Under the pieces are notes generated by a model, which saw only the letters and a list, made by a program, of their open reading frames with translations, was not told the origin of the DNA and made no database searches. A stretch of DNA of 34,002 bases from positions 1 through 34,002 of the forward strand of contig JAFXZO010000009.1 of assembly GCA_017541205.1 (NCBI GenBank). The letters run 5' to 3'. Shown here in pieces: positions 15,381 to 24,335 of this stretch. A program made the translations under genes and the position numbers. The number at the start of each line of letters is the position of its first letter. Positions within the stretch are counted from its first letter, which is position 1. The DNA is from Clostridia bacterium (GTDB lineage Bacteria > Bacillota > Clostridia > Christensenellales > Aristaeellaceae).

Positions 15381-16184
15381 ATGAAAAAAACCGTGCGGAT
15401 TTTGGGATATGTTTTCCTTTTCCTGGTTCTTTTGGCATCCTCAGCCAGCGCGGAGACCACGCTTCGGGGCTACGATAAAAGCCGCCCCAAGGACCAACGG
15501 TATCAGTACGTCCTTCTTGGCGATTATCCTTATGAAACGGATGGGAAAACAAAGCCCGTGCTCTGGTGGGTGCTCGGCGTGAAGGACGGCGAGGCGCTGC
15601 TGCTCAGCGACATGATCCTGGATACCCAGCAGGTGATGTACTGCGATGAAAAGGACCCTGAAAGCCGCAATTTCCGCCGTATGGTGGATTTTTCCGAAAG
15701 CGATCTGTGCGCCTGGATGAACGGCACCATGCTGGATACGCTGCTGGGGGACGATCCCATGCGCAGCGCCCTGGTGGAAACCCAATTCGGCAGGCTCTAT
15801 CCCCTGACGGACACGCAGATGCTGACCGCCGCCTACGGCTTCAGCCGCGCCCGCTACGACGACGTGAACGGCTTTCCGGAGCGCCGGGCCATCGCTACCC
15901 CCTACGCCAAGAGCGTGCAGCTGTTCAGCTGGCGCAAGACGCTCTACATTGACCACAGCTACGGCACCTCCCCCTATTGGGTGAGCACCCTAAAGCAAAA
16001 CCGCACCGATTGTTATTTTTTACAGCTGTGCGGCTATGACGGACATTTGAGCTACGGCTCCTACAGCCGCACCAACGTCGGCGTGCGGCCCGCCCTGACC
16101 CTGGATCTGACCAAATGCCGCGTTGTGTCCGGCGACGGCACCAAGGATAACCCCTTCGTGATGGAATATACCGGCGAAAACTGA
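15381..16184 (+). CDS. Secreted DUF6273-like protein
   Basis: The 267-aa protein has a signal peptide (about 1-24, ending SASA). The mature part shows PVLWWVLGVKDGEALLLSDMI, FSESDLCAWMNGTML, LTDTQMLTAAYGF, and a C-terminal NVGVRPALTLDL. This order resembles DUF6273 exported proteins of gut Clostridia, a domain of unknown activity distantly like C-type lectin/formylglycine-enzyme folds. In-frame ATG at 15381 follows GAAGG. First of a three-gene operon with a glycosidase-like and an Lgt-like protein (gaps 29 and 26 nt). Confidence 0.8.
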   Translation: MKKTVRILGYVFLFLVLLASSASAETTLRGYDKSRPKDQRYQYVLLGDYPYETDGKTKPVLWWVLGVKDGEALLLSDMILDTQQVMYCDEKDPESRNFRRMVDFSESDLCAWMNGTMLDTLLGDDPMRSALVETQFGRLYPLTDTQMLTAAYGFSRARYDDVNGFPERRAIATPYAKSVQLFSWRKTLYIDHSYGTSPYWVSTLKQNRTDCYFLQLCGYDGHLSYGSYSRTNVGVRPALTLDLTKCRVVSGDGTKDNPFVMEYTGEN

Positions 16185-16213
16185 TCTGCATTGATTAAAG
16201 GAGGGACACGCCC

Positions 16214-17134
16214 GTGAAAGCCCTGCGCCTGATCCTGTTGATCCTGCTGGTGCTCAGCGTCCTGATTCTGGTGCCCGCGGGGTATATCACCGCCGAGGCG
16301 GAAATCATCGAGATCCCTCTGGAAGCAAAAGCGAAGGAGCTGCCCGAGCCGCGCAAGTCCGGCTATAAGTCCGATTGGGAATATGAGGATCCGTCTATTT
16401 CCGTAAAAATCGAGCAGGGCCGCATGTTCGATTCCTACTATATGGTGGCCCGCGTGAAGATCGCCAACGCCACGCAGATCCGCTCCGCCATCGCGGGCAC
16501 CTACCGCAACGACGAAGAGGAGCCCGTGACCTCCCTGGCCAAGGCGTATAAGCCCGTGATCGCCATCAACGGCGATTATTTCAAGGGCCACCGCAACATC
16601 GGTTTCGTGTGCAAGCAGGGCAAGGTCTACTGCCAGCAGTGCAACCGCACGGAGGATAAATCCGGCCTGCGCTACGATATCCTGTTGATCGACAGCGAAG
16701 GCGATATGCATATCCTGCCCCAGGCGACCAACGCCGATATCGACGCTTTCGAGGGCACGATCGTCAACGGGTTTACCTTTGGCCCCGGATTGGTGATCGA
16801 CGGCGAAAAGCAGACGGGCTTCAAAAACATGAACAACGGCGCGGGCGTTGCCGCGCAGCGGATGTGCATCGCCCAGGTGGGCAAGCTGGAATATCTGCTG
16901 ATCTGCTGCTCCGGCCCGGATAACCCGAACAGCACGGGCCTGACGCTGGAGCAGTTCGCCGAGCTCGTGTATTCCTTTGAGGGCGTGCAGAACGCCTATA
17001 ATCTGGATGGCGGCGGCAGCGCGACCATGGTCTTCAAGCAAGGCGGAAAATACCAGAAAATCAACCAGTTCGGCCTGGGGCGGGTGCGCACCGCGGGCGA
17101 TATCATCTATTTCTCCACCGCGTACGTGCCTTAA
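16214..17134 (+). CDS. Phosphodiester glycosidase family protein (NAGPA-like), exported
   Basis: The 306-aa protein starts with one strong hydrophobic segment (about 4-27), a signal or anchor. The body has the NAGPA/phosphodiester glycosidase (PF09992) landmarks: VIAINGDYFKG, GTIVNGFTFGPGLVIDG and NLDGGGSATMVFK at about 262-274. Mammalian NAGPA uncovers mannose-6-phosphate; bacterial members are linked to cell-envelope glycans or teichoic acids, so a wall role is plausible. The GTG start has GGAGGG 8 nt upstream. Confidence 0.88.
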   Translation: MKALRLILLILLVLSVLILVPAGYITAEAEIIEIPLEAKAKELPEPRKSGYKSDWEYEDPSISVKIEQGRMFDSYYMVARVKIANATQIRSAIAGTYRNDEEEPVTSLAKAYKPVIAINGDYFKGHRNIGFVCKQGKVYCQQCNRTEDKSGLRYDILLIDSEGDMHILPQATNADIDAFEGTIVNGFTFGPGLVIDGEKQTGFKNMNNGAGVAAQRMCIAQVGKLEYLLICCSGPDNPNSTGLTLEQFAELVYSFEGVQNAYNLDGGGSATMVFKQGGKYQKINQFGLGRVRTAGDIIYFSTAYVP

Positions 17135-17160
17135 GCCTGATCGGGCGGAAAGGAACCCCC

Positions 17161-18126
17161 ATGGAGTTTGAGGATCAGATCCTGTTTTCCATCTTCGGCC
17201 TGCCGATAACGGCCTACGCCCTGTGCCTGACGCTCGCGCTGGGCGCGGGCCTTTTGCTGTATTTTGGGCTTGACAAAAAGCGGAGGGCGCCGTCTGACGC
17301 CCTGTGGACAAGCGCCCTGCTTTCGATCCCCTTCGGCCTGATCGGAGGCCGGCTCTTTTACTGCATCGCCCGGTTTTCCATGTATGAGGAAATGGGCTTT
17401 ATATCCATCCTGTATCTGTGGGACGGCGGGTATGCCCTGTGGGGCGCTGTGGGCGGCGCGGCCCTCTCCGCGCTGATCGGGGCGAAAGCGCACGGGCAAA
17501 AGGCCGCGCCCATCCTGGACGTGATGGCCCCCGCCGGTGCGCTGACGATCGGCCTGGGCCGGTTCGCGGAATATTTTACCTTGCAGGGCATCGGGACCTA
17601 TGTGGAAAACGAGGCGCTGTGCTTTTTCCCGCTGGCGGTCTACAGAGAAAGCTACGACGAATGGAATTACGCCGTGTTCATGCTGGAAGGGCTCGCGGCG
17701 CTGGCGATCCTGTTCGTGCTGCTCAAAAAGGAGCGCGGGGACGGAAACCGGGCCCGGCTGTTCCTGCTTTTATACAGCGCCTGCCAGGTGCTTTTTGAGA
17801 GCTTAAGGCGCGACAGCGTGCTCAGATGGCTGTTCGTGCGGGTGAGCCAATTGACGGCGGCGCTGGTGATCGCGGGGCTGATGCTCTTCGCGGTCAGGCG
17901 CTGGGCGCGGCAGAAAGATAAACGAAGGATGACGGGCGCGGGCGTCGCGCTGTGCTGGGCTGTGGTGCTGGCCTGCGCGGGCCTGTGCGTTGCCATGGAG
18001 TTTTCCGTGGACGGCAAGATCCTGGAATTCATCCCCGTATGGGCCGGATATGGCGTCATGGCGCTCGCGTGCGTCGGGATGGGCTGCGCTTCTTACCGGC
18101 TGGTTTTCAAATCTCTCAAGGCATGA
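17161..18126 (+). CDS. lgt: Lgt-like prolipoprotein diacylglyceryl transferase, divergent
   Basis: The 321-aa protein has about seven to nine membrane segments and Lgt family traces in order: GGRLFYCIARF, WDGGYALWGAVGGAA, GRFAEYFTLQGIG and FESLRRDSVLRWLFVRVSQL. Lgt attaches diacylglycerol to lipobox cysteines in the membrane. Some residues important in E. coli Lgt look changed: the His/Tyr before GG is Trp (LWGAVGG), and the Asn of GRIGNF is Glu (GRFAEYF). It may be a specialised paralog and not the main Lgt. Last gene of the DUF6273 operon, ending at a strong terminator. Confidence 0.78.
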   Translation: MEFEDQILFSIFGLPITAYALCLTLALGAGLLLYFGLDKKRRAPSDALWTSALLSIPFGLIGGRLFYCIARFSMYEEMGFISILYLWDGGYALWGAVGGAALSALIGAKAHGQKAAPILDVMAPAGALTIGLGRFAEYFTLQGIGTYVENEALCFFPLAVYRESYDEWNYAVFMLEGLAALAILFVLLKKERGDGNRARLFLLLYSACQVLFESLRRDSVLRWLFVRVSQLTAALVIAGLMLFAVRRWARQKDKRRMTGAGVALCWAVVLACAGLCVAMEFSVDGKILEFIPVWAGYGVMALACVGMGCASYRLVFKSLKA

Positions 18127-18204
18127 TATCCGCTTTTCAGCGCTTGCATAAGACCATTCACGGCGCGCATCCGGCGCGATGGCGGCGAAGGCGGGGCGCA
18201 GACC

Positions 18205-18248
18205 AAAAGAGCTTCATGATCTGCGGCCATGCCTCATGAAGCTCTTTT
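18205..18248. terminator. Bidirectional terminator between lgt-like and Nudix genes
   Basis: A perfect 15-bp stem, AAAAGAGCTTCATGA (18205-18219) with TCATGAAGCTCTTTT (18234-18248). A-rich and T-rich flanks on both sides let it work for both convergent genes. Confidence 0.9.
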
Positions 18249-18259
18249 CATAAAAAGGT

Positions 18260-18715
18260 TCAGGACAAAACGGAATCGATCAGCTTTCCGCCCGGGGCGT
18301 AGATGAGCTTGAGCGAAAAGCAGTCCTCCCGCGTTTGCAGAAGGGGCAGAAACACCCGGTCTCCCTCCCATAGCTTAAGACGCGGGATCTCGGCTATCGG
18401 CACCCAGCGCAGCACGCCTTCCGCGCATTCGGGCAGCGATTCCGTTTCCGCGCGGGCGGTGTACAGGAAGGTGAGCTCGTTCCCCCAATCCGGCAGGATA
18501 AAGGTGATCACGCCGCGAAGGCGCAGGTCGTTGAGCTCCATGCCCGCTTCTTCCATCGCTTCGCGGCGGACGCATTCCTCCGGGGATTCGTCCTCCTCCA
18601 CGTGCCCGCCGATGCCGATCCATTTGCCCGCGTTTTCGTCCTGATCCTTCTTGATCCGGTGCAGCATCAGATAGCATTGATCCTTTTCCACATAGCACAG
18701 CGTCGTCAGCCGCAT
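18260..18715 (-). CDS. Nudix hydrolase, MutT/8-oxo-dGTP diphosphatase type
   Basis: The 151-aa protein has a perfect Nudix box (GX5EX7REUXEEXGU) from Gly37 to Met59: GGHVEEDESPEECVRREAMEE then AGM. The N-terminal strand (TTLCYVEKDQCYLMLHR) and the region after the box match MutT-like enzymes that hydrolyse nucleoside diphosphate derivatives. The exact substrate is not determinable. ATG at 18713-18715 with GGAAGG upstream. Single gene. Confidence 0.93.
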   Translation of the reverse strand: MRLTTLCYVEKDQCYLMLHRIKKDQDENAGKWIGIGGHVEEDESPEECVRREAMEEAGMELNDLRLRGVITFILPDWGNELTFLYTARAETESLPECAEGVLRWVPIAEIPRLKLWEGDRVFLPLLQTREDCFSLKLIYAPGGKLIDSVLS

Positions 18716-18808
18716 GGCAGCCCTTCCTTTCCTTGGCCCAGTGGCGTATTTTCCCGCGAAGCAGCGCGTTATCCCCGCCCACTTTTTTCTATTTTCTCAA
18801 TTCGCAGA

Positions 18809-18837
18809 TTGCCAGTTTCCCGCCTTTATGGTAAAAT
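18809..18837 (+). promoter_or_regulatory. Sigma-A type promoter of the secreted SH3 gene
   Basis: TTGCCA (18809-18814), 17-nt spacer, TAAAAT (18832-18837), with TGG just before the -10. The leader is about 85 nt. Confidence 0.65.
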
Positions 18838-18927
18838 AAATGAAACGATGGCGGCCCTTGCCGGGGCGTACGGGCCGCGCAGATCCCGACAAACGGTTTT
18901 TCCTATAGGCAGAAAGGAGCGGCCCGC

Positions 18928-20382
18928 ATGAAAAAGGCCCTGTTTCCCGTTTTTGTCCTGTTGATCCTGTGCATCCTGTCGATCCCGGCATTCGCTTTGG
19001 CCGCCGCGGAATTTCCGATCGAAGGCTACATCGCCAATTTCCAGACCGCCACGATGTACGCAAAGCCCTCCCAGACCTCCCGGACCATCGCGGTGCTTTC
19101 CAAGGGAACGCCCATCCTGGTCAATTCCAACACGCCGTATTCCGACGGCAAGGAATACTATGTGGACGTCACCTACAACGGGGAACGCGGCTACATCATG
19201 ATTATCTGCATCGACGTGGTGCTGCCCGATTCCATGGCCCGCCCGCGCTCCTCCACCACCATCACAGCGCGCGACCCGAACGACGATCTGCTCCTTCGTT
19301 CCGGCCCCGGCCAGAATTACGGGGTGATCGGGTATCTCTTCGGCGGGGAACAGCTGGATTATTACGGCGATCAGGAGGGAAACTGGTACCGCGTCAGCTA
19401 TTACGGCAAATTCTGCTGGATCAACCGGGCGTACGTAAAGATCAGGAATTGGACGAAGGCGGAATTGGACGCCTGGCAGCGGAGCGATCCGGGCCCTGTC
19501 CAGCCCACCCCGCCGCCGGAGCCCACGCGCCCGCCCAAGGAGGAATTCGGCGGGGCCCAAAGCACCACCGCGCCCTATGAGGAATGGGCGCCGGTCATCA
19601 CCGATAAGCCCGAGCCCGAACATGAGCCCGCGATGCCCTCCATGGCCGCGCAGGATATGACGACGTGGTATCTGAACGCGCTGAACCAGAAAGATGAAAA
19701 GGCCATGCTGGCCCTGTTCTATCCCGCCACGCAGGATGCAGACTGCGCCGAGCATGTCCGCGCCGCGTGCGAAAAATTTCAGGATGAGATCGTCCTGATC
19801 GATTTTGTGCCCATTGAAGTTTTCAGCGATCAGGCCAAAACCCCGCAGTATGAAGAGCTGATGCGGAATGCCGCCCGCGATATGGACCAGGCGGAAGACG
19901 TATGCGCCCTGGTGCGCGTCGGGCAGAAGACCTATCACTTTACCATTCTCTGCGGCGTTCAGGGCGGGCAGTGGCACCTGCTGGATACGCTCAGCATCGC
20001 CGCGAGGATGGACGGCTTCGATTACAGTGCCTGCGGCTTCGTTGAGACCCGGCAGCAGGCGTCCGGCGGTCTCCCCGCCGTTTCCAACCTGGGAGAAAAC
20101 GAAATGCTCCTGTTCGTCACCAATCCGACCTTGCAGGTTGGCGTCGCCCAATTCCTGGAATTTACGCTGCTCTACGGCGCGGGCATCCGGGAGGATATCC
20201 TGCTGGTGGATGAAAACGGCACGGTGCTCTGCCAGCTCATCAATGACGGAACGGGCGTGCTGACCGATTACGTCTCCATCTTCCAGACGCAGGAGCGCGT
20301 CGGCACCCTCCAGGCCGTCAGCGGCGCAAACGCCAGCAACACCGTCAGCTTCATGGTCTGGCAAGCGCCCGCGGATCCCTGA
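18928..20382 (+). CDS. Secreted protein with two bacterial SH3 domains
   Basis: The 484-aa protein has a signal peptide (about 1-25, ending ALAAA). Two SH3b-like domains follow, at about 32-98 (ATMYAKPSQTSRTIAVLSKG) and 108-172 (LLLRSGPGQNYGVIGYLFGGE...GNWYRV). A Pro/Glu-rich linker (about 185-235) joins them to a C-terminal half with no recognised fold. SH3b domains usually bind peptidoglycan. No catalytic domain is visible. The ATG is preceded by AAAGGAG. The gene ends 13 nt before repeat copy C. Confidence 0.88.
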   Translation: MKKALFPVFVLLILCILSIPAFALAAAEFPIEGYIANFQTATMYAKPSQTSRTIAVLSKGTPILVNSNTPYSDGKEYYVDVTYNGERGYIMIICIDVVLPDSMARPRSSTTITARDPNDDLLLRSGPGQNYGVIGYLFGGEQLDYYGDQEGNWYRVSYYGKFCWINRAYVKIRNWTKAELDAWQRSDPGPVQPTPPPEPTRPPKEEFGGAQSTTAPYEEWAPVITDKPEPEHEPAMPSMAAQDMTTWYLNALNQKDEKAMLALFYPATQDADCAEHVRAACEKFQDEIVLIDFVPIEVFSDQAKTPQYEELMRNAARDMDQAEDVCALVRVGQKTYHFTILCGVQGGQWHLLDTLSIAARMDGFDYSACGFVETRQQASGGLPAVSNLGENEMLLFVTNPTLQVGVAQFLEFTLLYGAGIREDILLVDENGTVLCQLINDGTGVLTDYVSIFQTQERVGTLQAVSGANASNTVSFMVWQAPADP

Positions 20383-20395
20383 TAAAGAAGACGTT

Positions 20396-20441
20396 GGGGC
20401 TGTGAAGAAAAGGATGGAACGATCCTGAGCTTCACAGCCCC
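20396..20441 (+). repeat. Conserved 3'-end hairpin repeat, copy C
   Basis: The 12-bp stem GGGGCTGTGAAG/CTTCACAGCCCC encloses AGGAT/ATCCT and the conserved ATCCTGAGCTTC on the 3' side. Almost identical to copy A read on the minus strand. It begins 13 nt after the SH3 gene stop and is followed by TTCTTT. Confidence 0.9.
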
Positions 20442-20474
20442 TTCTTTGGCATCCGGGGGCTGCTGGCCGTCTGT

Positions 20475-20502
20475 AACGCCGAATACGTCCGGCGTTTTTT
20501 TC
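20475..20502 (+). terminator. Intrinsic terminator after the SH3 gene
   Basis: Stem AACGCC-G/C-GGCGTT with a short loop, followed by TTTTTTT on the plus strand. Its arms resemble the terminator at 12571-12598, and it follows repeat C just as that one follows repeat B. Confidence 0.85.
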
Positions 20503-20516
20503 GCGGAAGAATTGGA

Positions 20517-20819
20517 TTATTTGGGCAGCTGGATGGTTGGGTCCTTGCGGCGGGGGCGGTAAATGGAAAACTTGCCGCCGATGCACTGGACCGGCGCGGC
20601 GTGCACCCGCTCGCACAGCTCCTGGCACGCTTCCCGCGCGGAGACGGGCGCCTCCCGCTGCACGCTGCATTTGATCAGCTCCCGGGCCTCCAGGGCGTCC
20701 CAGGCTTCCTTCACGGTGCCGTCGGTGACGCCTTCCTTGCCGATAAAAAGGATGGCGGGCAGGGTATTGCACATCGAGCGCAGATAGGCCCGCTGCTTGC
20801 TGGTGATTTCCAATGTCAT
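20517..20819 (-). CDS. yhbY: YhbY-family RNA-binding protein (CRM domain)
   Basis: The 100-aa protein has the CRM-domain start ITSKQRAYLRSMCNTLPAIL, the loop IGKEGVTDGTV (GxxG-like), and ALEARELIKCSV. YhbY binds pre-50S ribosomes and acts in ribosome assembly. It starts 13 nt after the obg stop, with AAGGAG upstream, so the two ribosome-assembly genes form an operon. Confidence 0.93.
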   Translation of the reverse strand: MTLEITSKQRAYLRSMCNTLPAILFIGKEGVTDGTVKEAWDALEARELIKCSVQREAPVSAREACQELCERVHAAPVQCIGGKFSIYRPRRKDPTIQLPK

Positions 20820-20832
20820 GATGTTTTTCTCC

Positions 20833-22160
<1,328 letters not shown>

Positions 22161-22267
22161 ACAGAAATAATCCATCCTGACCGCCAAAGGACAGACGGCG
22201 CGCGCTCTTTGCGGCAGGCGCTTTGGATTAGGCGAATCGAAAATTCTACGAAACATAGAAAAAAAGC

Positions 22268-22273
22268 TTGACA
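22268..22273 (+). promoter_or_regulatory. Consensus -35 hexamer upstream of the XRE-TPR gene
   Basis: A perfect TTGACA has only weak -10 candidates at the right distance (TTCAAT at 18 nt; AATAAT too far at 21). The promoter may need an activator. Confidence 0.35.
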
Positions 22274-22374
22274 ATTTATACGAATCAGGTGTTCAATAAT
22301 ACACAAAGATCGGTTATCATGATTGCGGAAGCGGGAAAACGGCTGCCAAGCAGCCCAAGAAGGAGGAAGCGATC

Positions 22375-22626
22375 ATGATGAATTCAATTTCAGCCAGGAA
22401 AACGACCGTCGATAAGGCTTTCTTCGGAGGAAAAGCATGGAAAATCAACTGGCGGACAATATACGCGATTATCGAAAAAACCTGGGGCTTACGCAGGAAC
22501 AGCTGGCGGAAAGGCTCGGGATCACGCTGGGAACGGTCTCTAAGTGGGAGAGAGGAAGCTCTGAGCCGGATCTCGGATATATCATGGACCTTGCGGAGCT
22601 CTTCCATGTTTCCGTGGACGCGCTGA
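22375..22626 (+). other. Upstream ORF with strong ribosome site overlapping the XRE-TPR gene
   Basis: ATG at 22375 is preceded by AAGGAGG at 8 nt, a stronger site than that of the following gene. The frame runs 83 codons, about 63 of them inside the XRE-TPR coding sequence in another phase. The out-of-phase part does not look like a natural protein, so if translated it is more likely a regulatory uORF than a gene. A 19-codon frame (22319-22378) ends on its start codon. Confidence 0.3.
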
Positions 22627-23522
22627 TCGGCTATTCCCTGCGCGGCACGGACGCCGACGAGGAATCCCAACGGATCGAAGAGATGGTGAACAAGGTTTCG
22701 TTTGAGGAAGTGGAAGCGGAATATGAAATCGCGCTGAAGAAATTTCCCAACCATTTCCAAATCGTGCTCGGCGCCGCGTCCATCTTCCGGCGGTTCGGCA
22801 CCCTGCACCAGGACGAAGCGTATCTGAGAAGGGCGCTGGGGCTGTACCGGCACGCGATCGGGCTGCTGCCGCAGAACACATGCCCGGAAATCAATGAAGC
22901 GTTCCTTCGGAATGAGATCGCGGGCTGCTATTCCGAGCTGAAGGACTATAAGAAGGCTGTTGAAGAATACAAGAAGAACAACTCCTGCGGGAACAGCAAC
23001 GCGAATATCGGCCTGCTGATGATCCTGTACGATCTGGACCCGGAGGAAGGCATCGCGTACACGGAGAAAGCGTTCATCAACCAGCTCAGCGAGATCACGA
23101 CCGCGAGCCGCGGATATATCCACTATTACCTGGCAAAGGGAAAAACGGCCCATGCCATCCGCGCGGCGGAATGGTTCATCGATTATTTGACGAAATCAAA
23201 GGAAGATCCTCAGAAGCGCTCCTTTCTGGATAAGATCATCTGCTTCTCTTATCTGCTCCGGGCGGTCGTCCTGGATGCGGACGGCCAGACGGAAAAGGCG
23301 GAAGAGGATCTTGCCAAAGCGGTTCAAATGGCCAAGGCGTTTGACGAAGATCCCTTGTATACGCTGGAAAACGTGATTTTTACAGAGCATATGCCAAAGA
23401 CATTGTATATGTATGACGACGCGGGGCCGACCGCCGTGGACGGGCTGCGCGGCGTACTGGATGACGAAGGAAAGCTGGTGTCCGCGTCCTTGCGCGAAAA
23501 GCTTGAAAAGGCCATCGCCTGA
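22437..23522 (+). CDS. XRE-family regulator with C-terminal TPR-like region
   Basis: The 361-aa protein has an HTH_XRE domain at about 6-62 (RDYRKNLGLTQEQLAERLGI, TLGTVSKWERGSSEPD, SVDALIGYSLRG). The remaining 290 residues are helical repeats with TPR-like periodicity (YEIALKKFPNH, YRHAIGLLPQN, DYKKAVEEYKKN), as in peptide-sensing or RNPP-like regulators. Ligand unknown. Start ATG at 22437 with GGAGG 7 nt upstream. It leads a likely operon with a flavodoxin-type reductase and an AlkD-like glycosylase. Confidence 0.9.
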   Translation: MENQLADNIRDYRKNLGLTQEQLAERLGITLGTVSKWERGSSEPDLGYIMDLAELFHVSVDALIGYSLRGTDADEESQRIEEMVNKVSFEEVEAEYEIALKKFPNHFQIVLGAASIFRRFGTLHQDEAYLRRALGLYRHAIGLLPQNTCPEINEAFLRNEIAGCYSELKDYKKAVEEYKKNNSCGNSNANIGLLMILYDLDPEEGIAYTEKAFINQLSEITTASRGYIHYYLAKGKTAHAIRAAEWFIDYLTKSKEDPQKRSFLDKIICFSYLLRAVVLDADGQTEKAEEDLAKAVQMAKAFDEDPLYTLENVIFTEHMPKTLYMYDDAGPTAVDGLRGVLDDEGKLVSASLREKLEKAIA

Positions 23523-23523
23523 A

Positions 23524-23564
23524 CGCCCCGCTTCCACCGCCCCCCGCGGCGTGGGGACGGGGCG
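23524..23564. other. GC-rich hairpin after the XRE-TPR gene
   Basis: CGCCCCG (23524-23530) pairs with CGGGGCG (23558-23564), with a further nested GC-rich stem inside. There is no T tract, so it may slow transcription or protect RNA instead of ending it. Confidence 0.45.
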
Positions 23565-23630
23565 GCAGGCATGGACGGAAGGAAGCGGACACGGCGATTC
23601 CATCGATCAAAGCAAACGGGAGGGGAAGAA

Positions 23631-24308
23631 ATGAAGATCCTGGTATTGAACGGAAGCCCCAAGAAAAAGAGCGATACCTTCCGCCTGACGGAAGCGTTTC
23701 TTCGGGGAATGAACAAGCGGCAGCGGCAGGAAGTGCGCGTGGTGAACGTGATCGAAAAGAAGATCGCCCCCTGCCGCGGCTGCTTCGGGTGCTGGAAGCG
23801 GATGGACGGGCACTGCGTGATTAAGGACGATCAGAACGAGATCCTGGATCTTTACCGCGCGTCGGACGTCATCATCTGGAGCTTCCCGCTCTATTGCTAT
23901 GCCATGCCGTCCCACCTGAAGGCGGTGTTGGACCGCACGATCCCGCTGGTCAAGATGGCCATGCGGCAGGAGGCGGACGGCTCGGTGCGCCATGAAGCGC
24001 TGGCGGATTTTTCCAGGATGCATACGCTGGTGATCTGCGGCTGCGGATTCCCGGACTGGGAGGGGAATTTTGAGGGGCTTCGGAAGATGTGCGAAGTGTG
24101 CTTTGACGGGCCGGACATGGTCTGCGTTCCCGAAACGCCGCTGATGAACGTGCCGCAGGCCGCCGTCGTCGCCGATCCTCTGCTGGCCAAATTTGAAGCG
24201 GCGGGCGAAGAATACGCCGCCTCCCTGACCCTCTCCCCGGAAACCGTCGCGGCGCTGGAAACGCCCATGATCTCTAAAGAAGAATACATCCGGAATGTGA
24301 ACGGCTAA
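23631..24308 (+). CDS. Flavodoxin-fold NAD(P)H-dependent reductase
   Basis: The 225-aa protein begins MKILVLNGSPKKKSDTFRL, the FMN phosphate-binding start of NAD(P)H-dependent FMN reductases and iron-sulfur flavoproteins. It has CRGCFGCWKRMDGHC near residue 48, spacing CX2CX2CX7C. That spacing fits the compact 4Fe-4S motif of Methanosarcina Isf, although many relatives in bacteria with similar Cys have not been shown to bind a cluster. WSFPLYCYAMPSHLKAVLDR is typical of the family. ATG with GGGAGGGG upstream. Confidence 0.9.
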   Translation: MKILVLNGSPKKKSDTFRLTEAFLRGMNKRQRQEVRVVNVIEKKIAPCRGCFGCWKRMDGHCVIKDDQNEILDLYRASDVIIWSFPLYCYAMPSHLKAVLDRTIPLVKMAMRQEADGSVRHEALADFSRMHTLVICGCGFPDWEGNFEGLRKMCEVCFDGPDMVCVPETPLMNVPQAAVVADPLLAKFEAAGEEYAASLTLSPETVAALETPMISKEEYIRNVNG

Positions 24309-24335
24309 GCAACCGCGCAAGGAGGAACACGCATC

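Noticed and set aside
7229-20441. The three hairpin repeats as simple chance terminators
   Set aside because: They share an identical 12-bp stem and near-identical inner sequence, far beyond what independent terminators would show, so I list them as a repeat family.
18826-20772. 648-aa minus-strand frame antisense to the SH3 gene
   Set aside because: It crosses a repeat, a terminator and a promoter; composition is that of a shadow frame.
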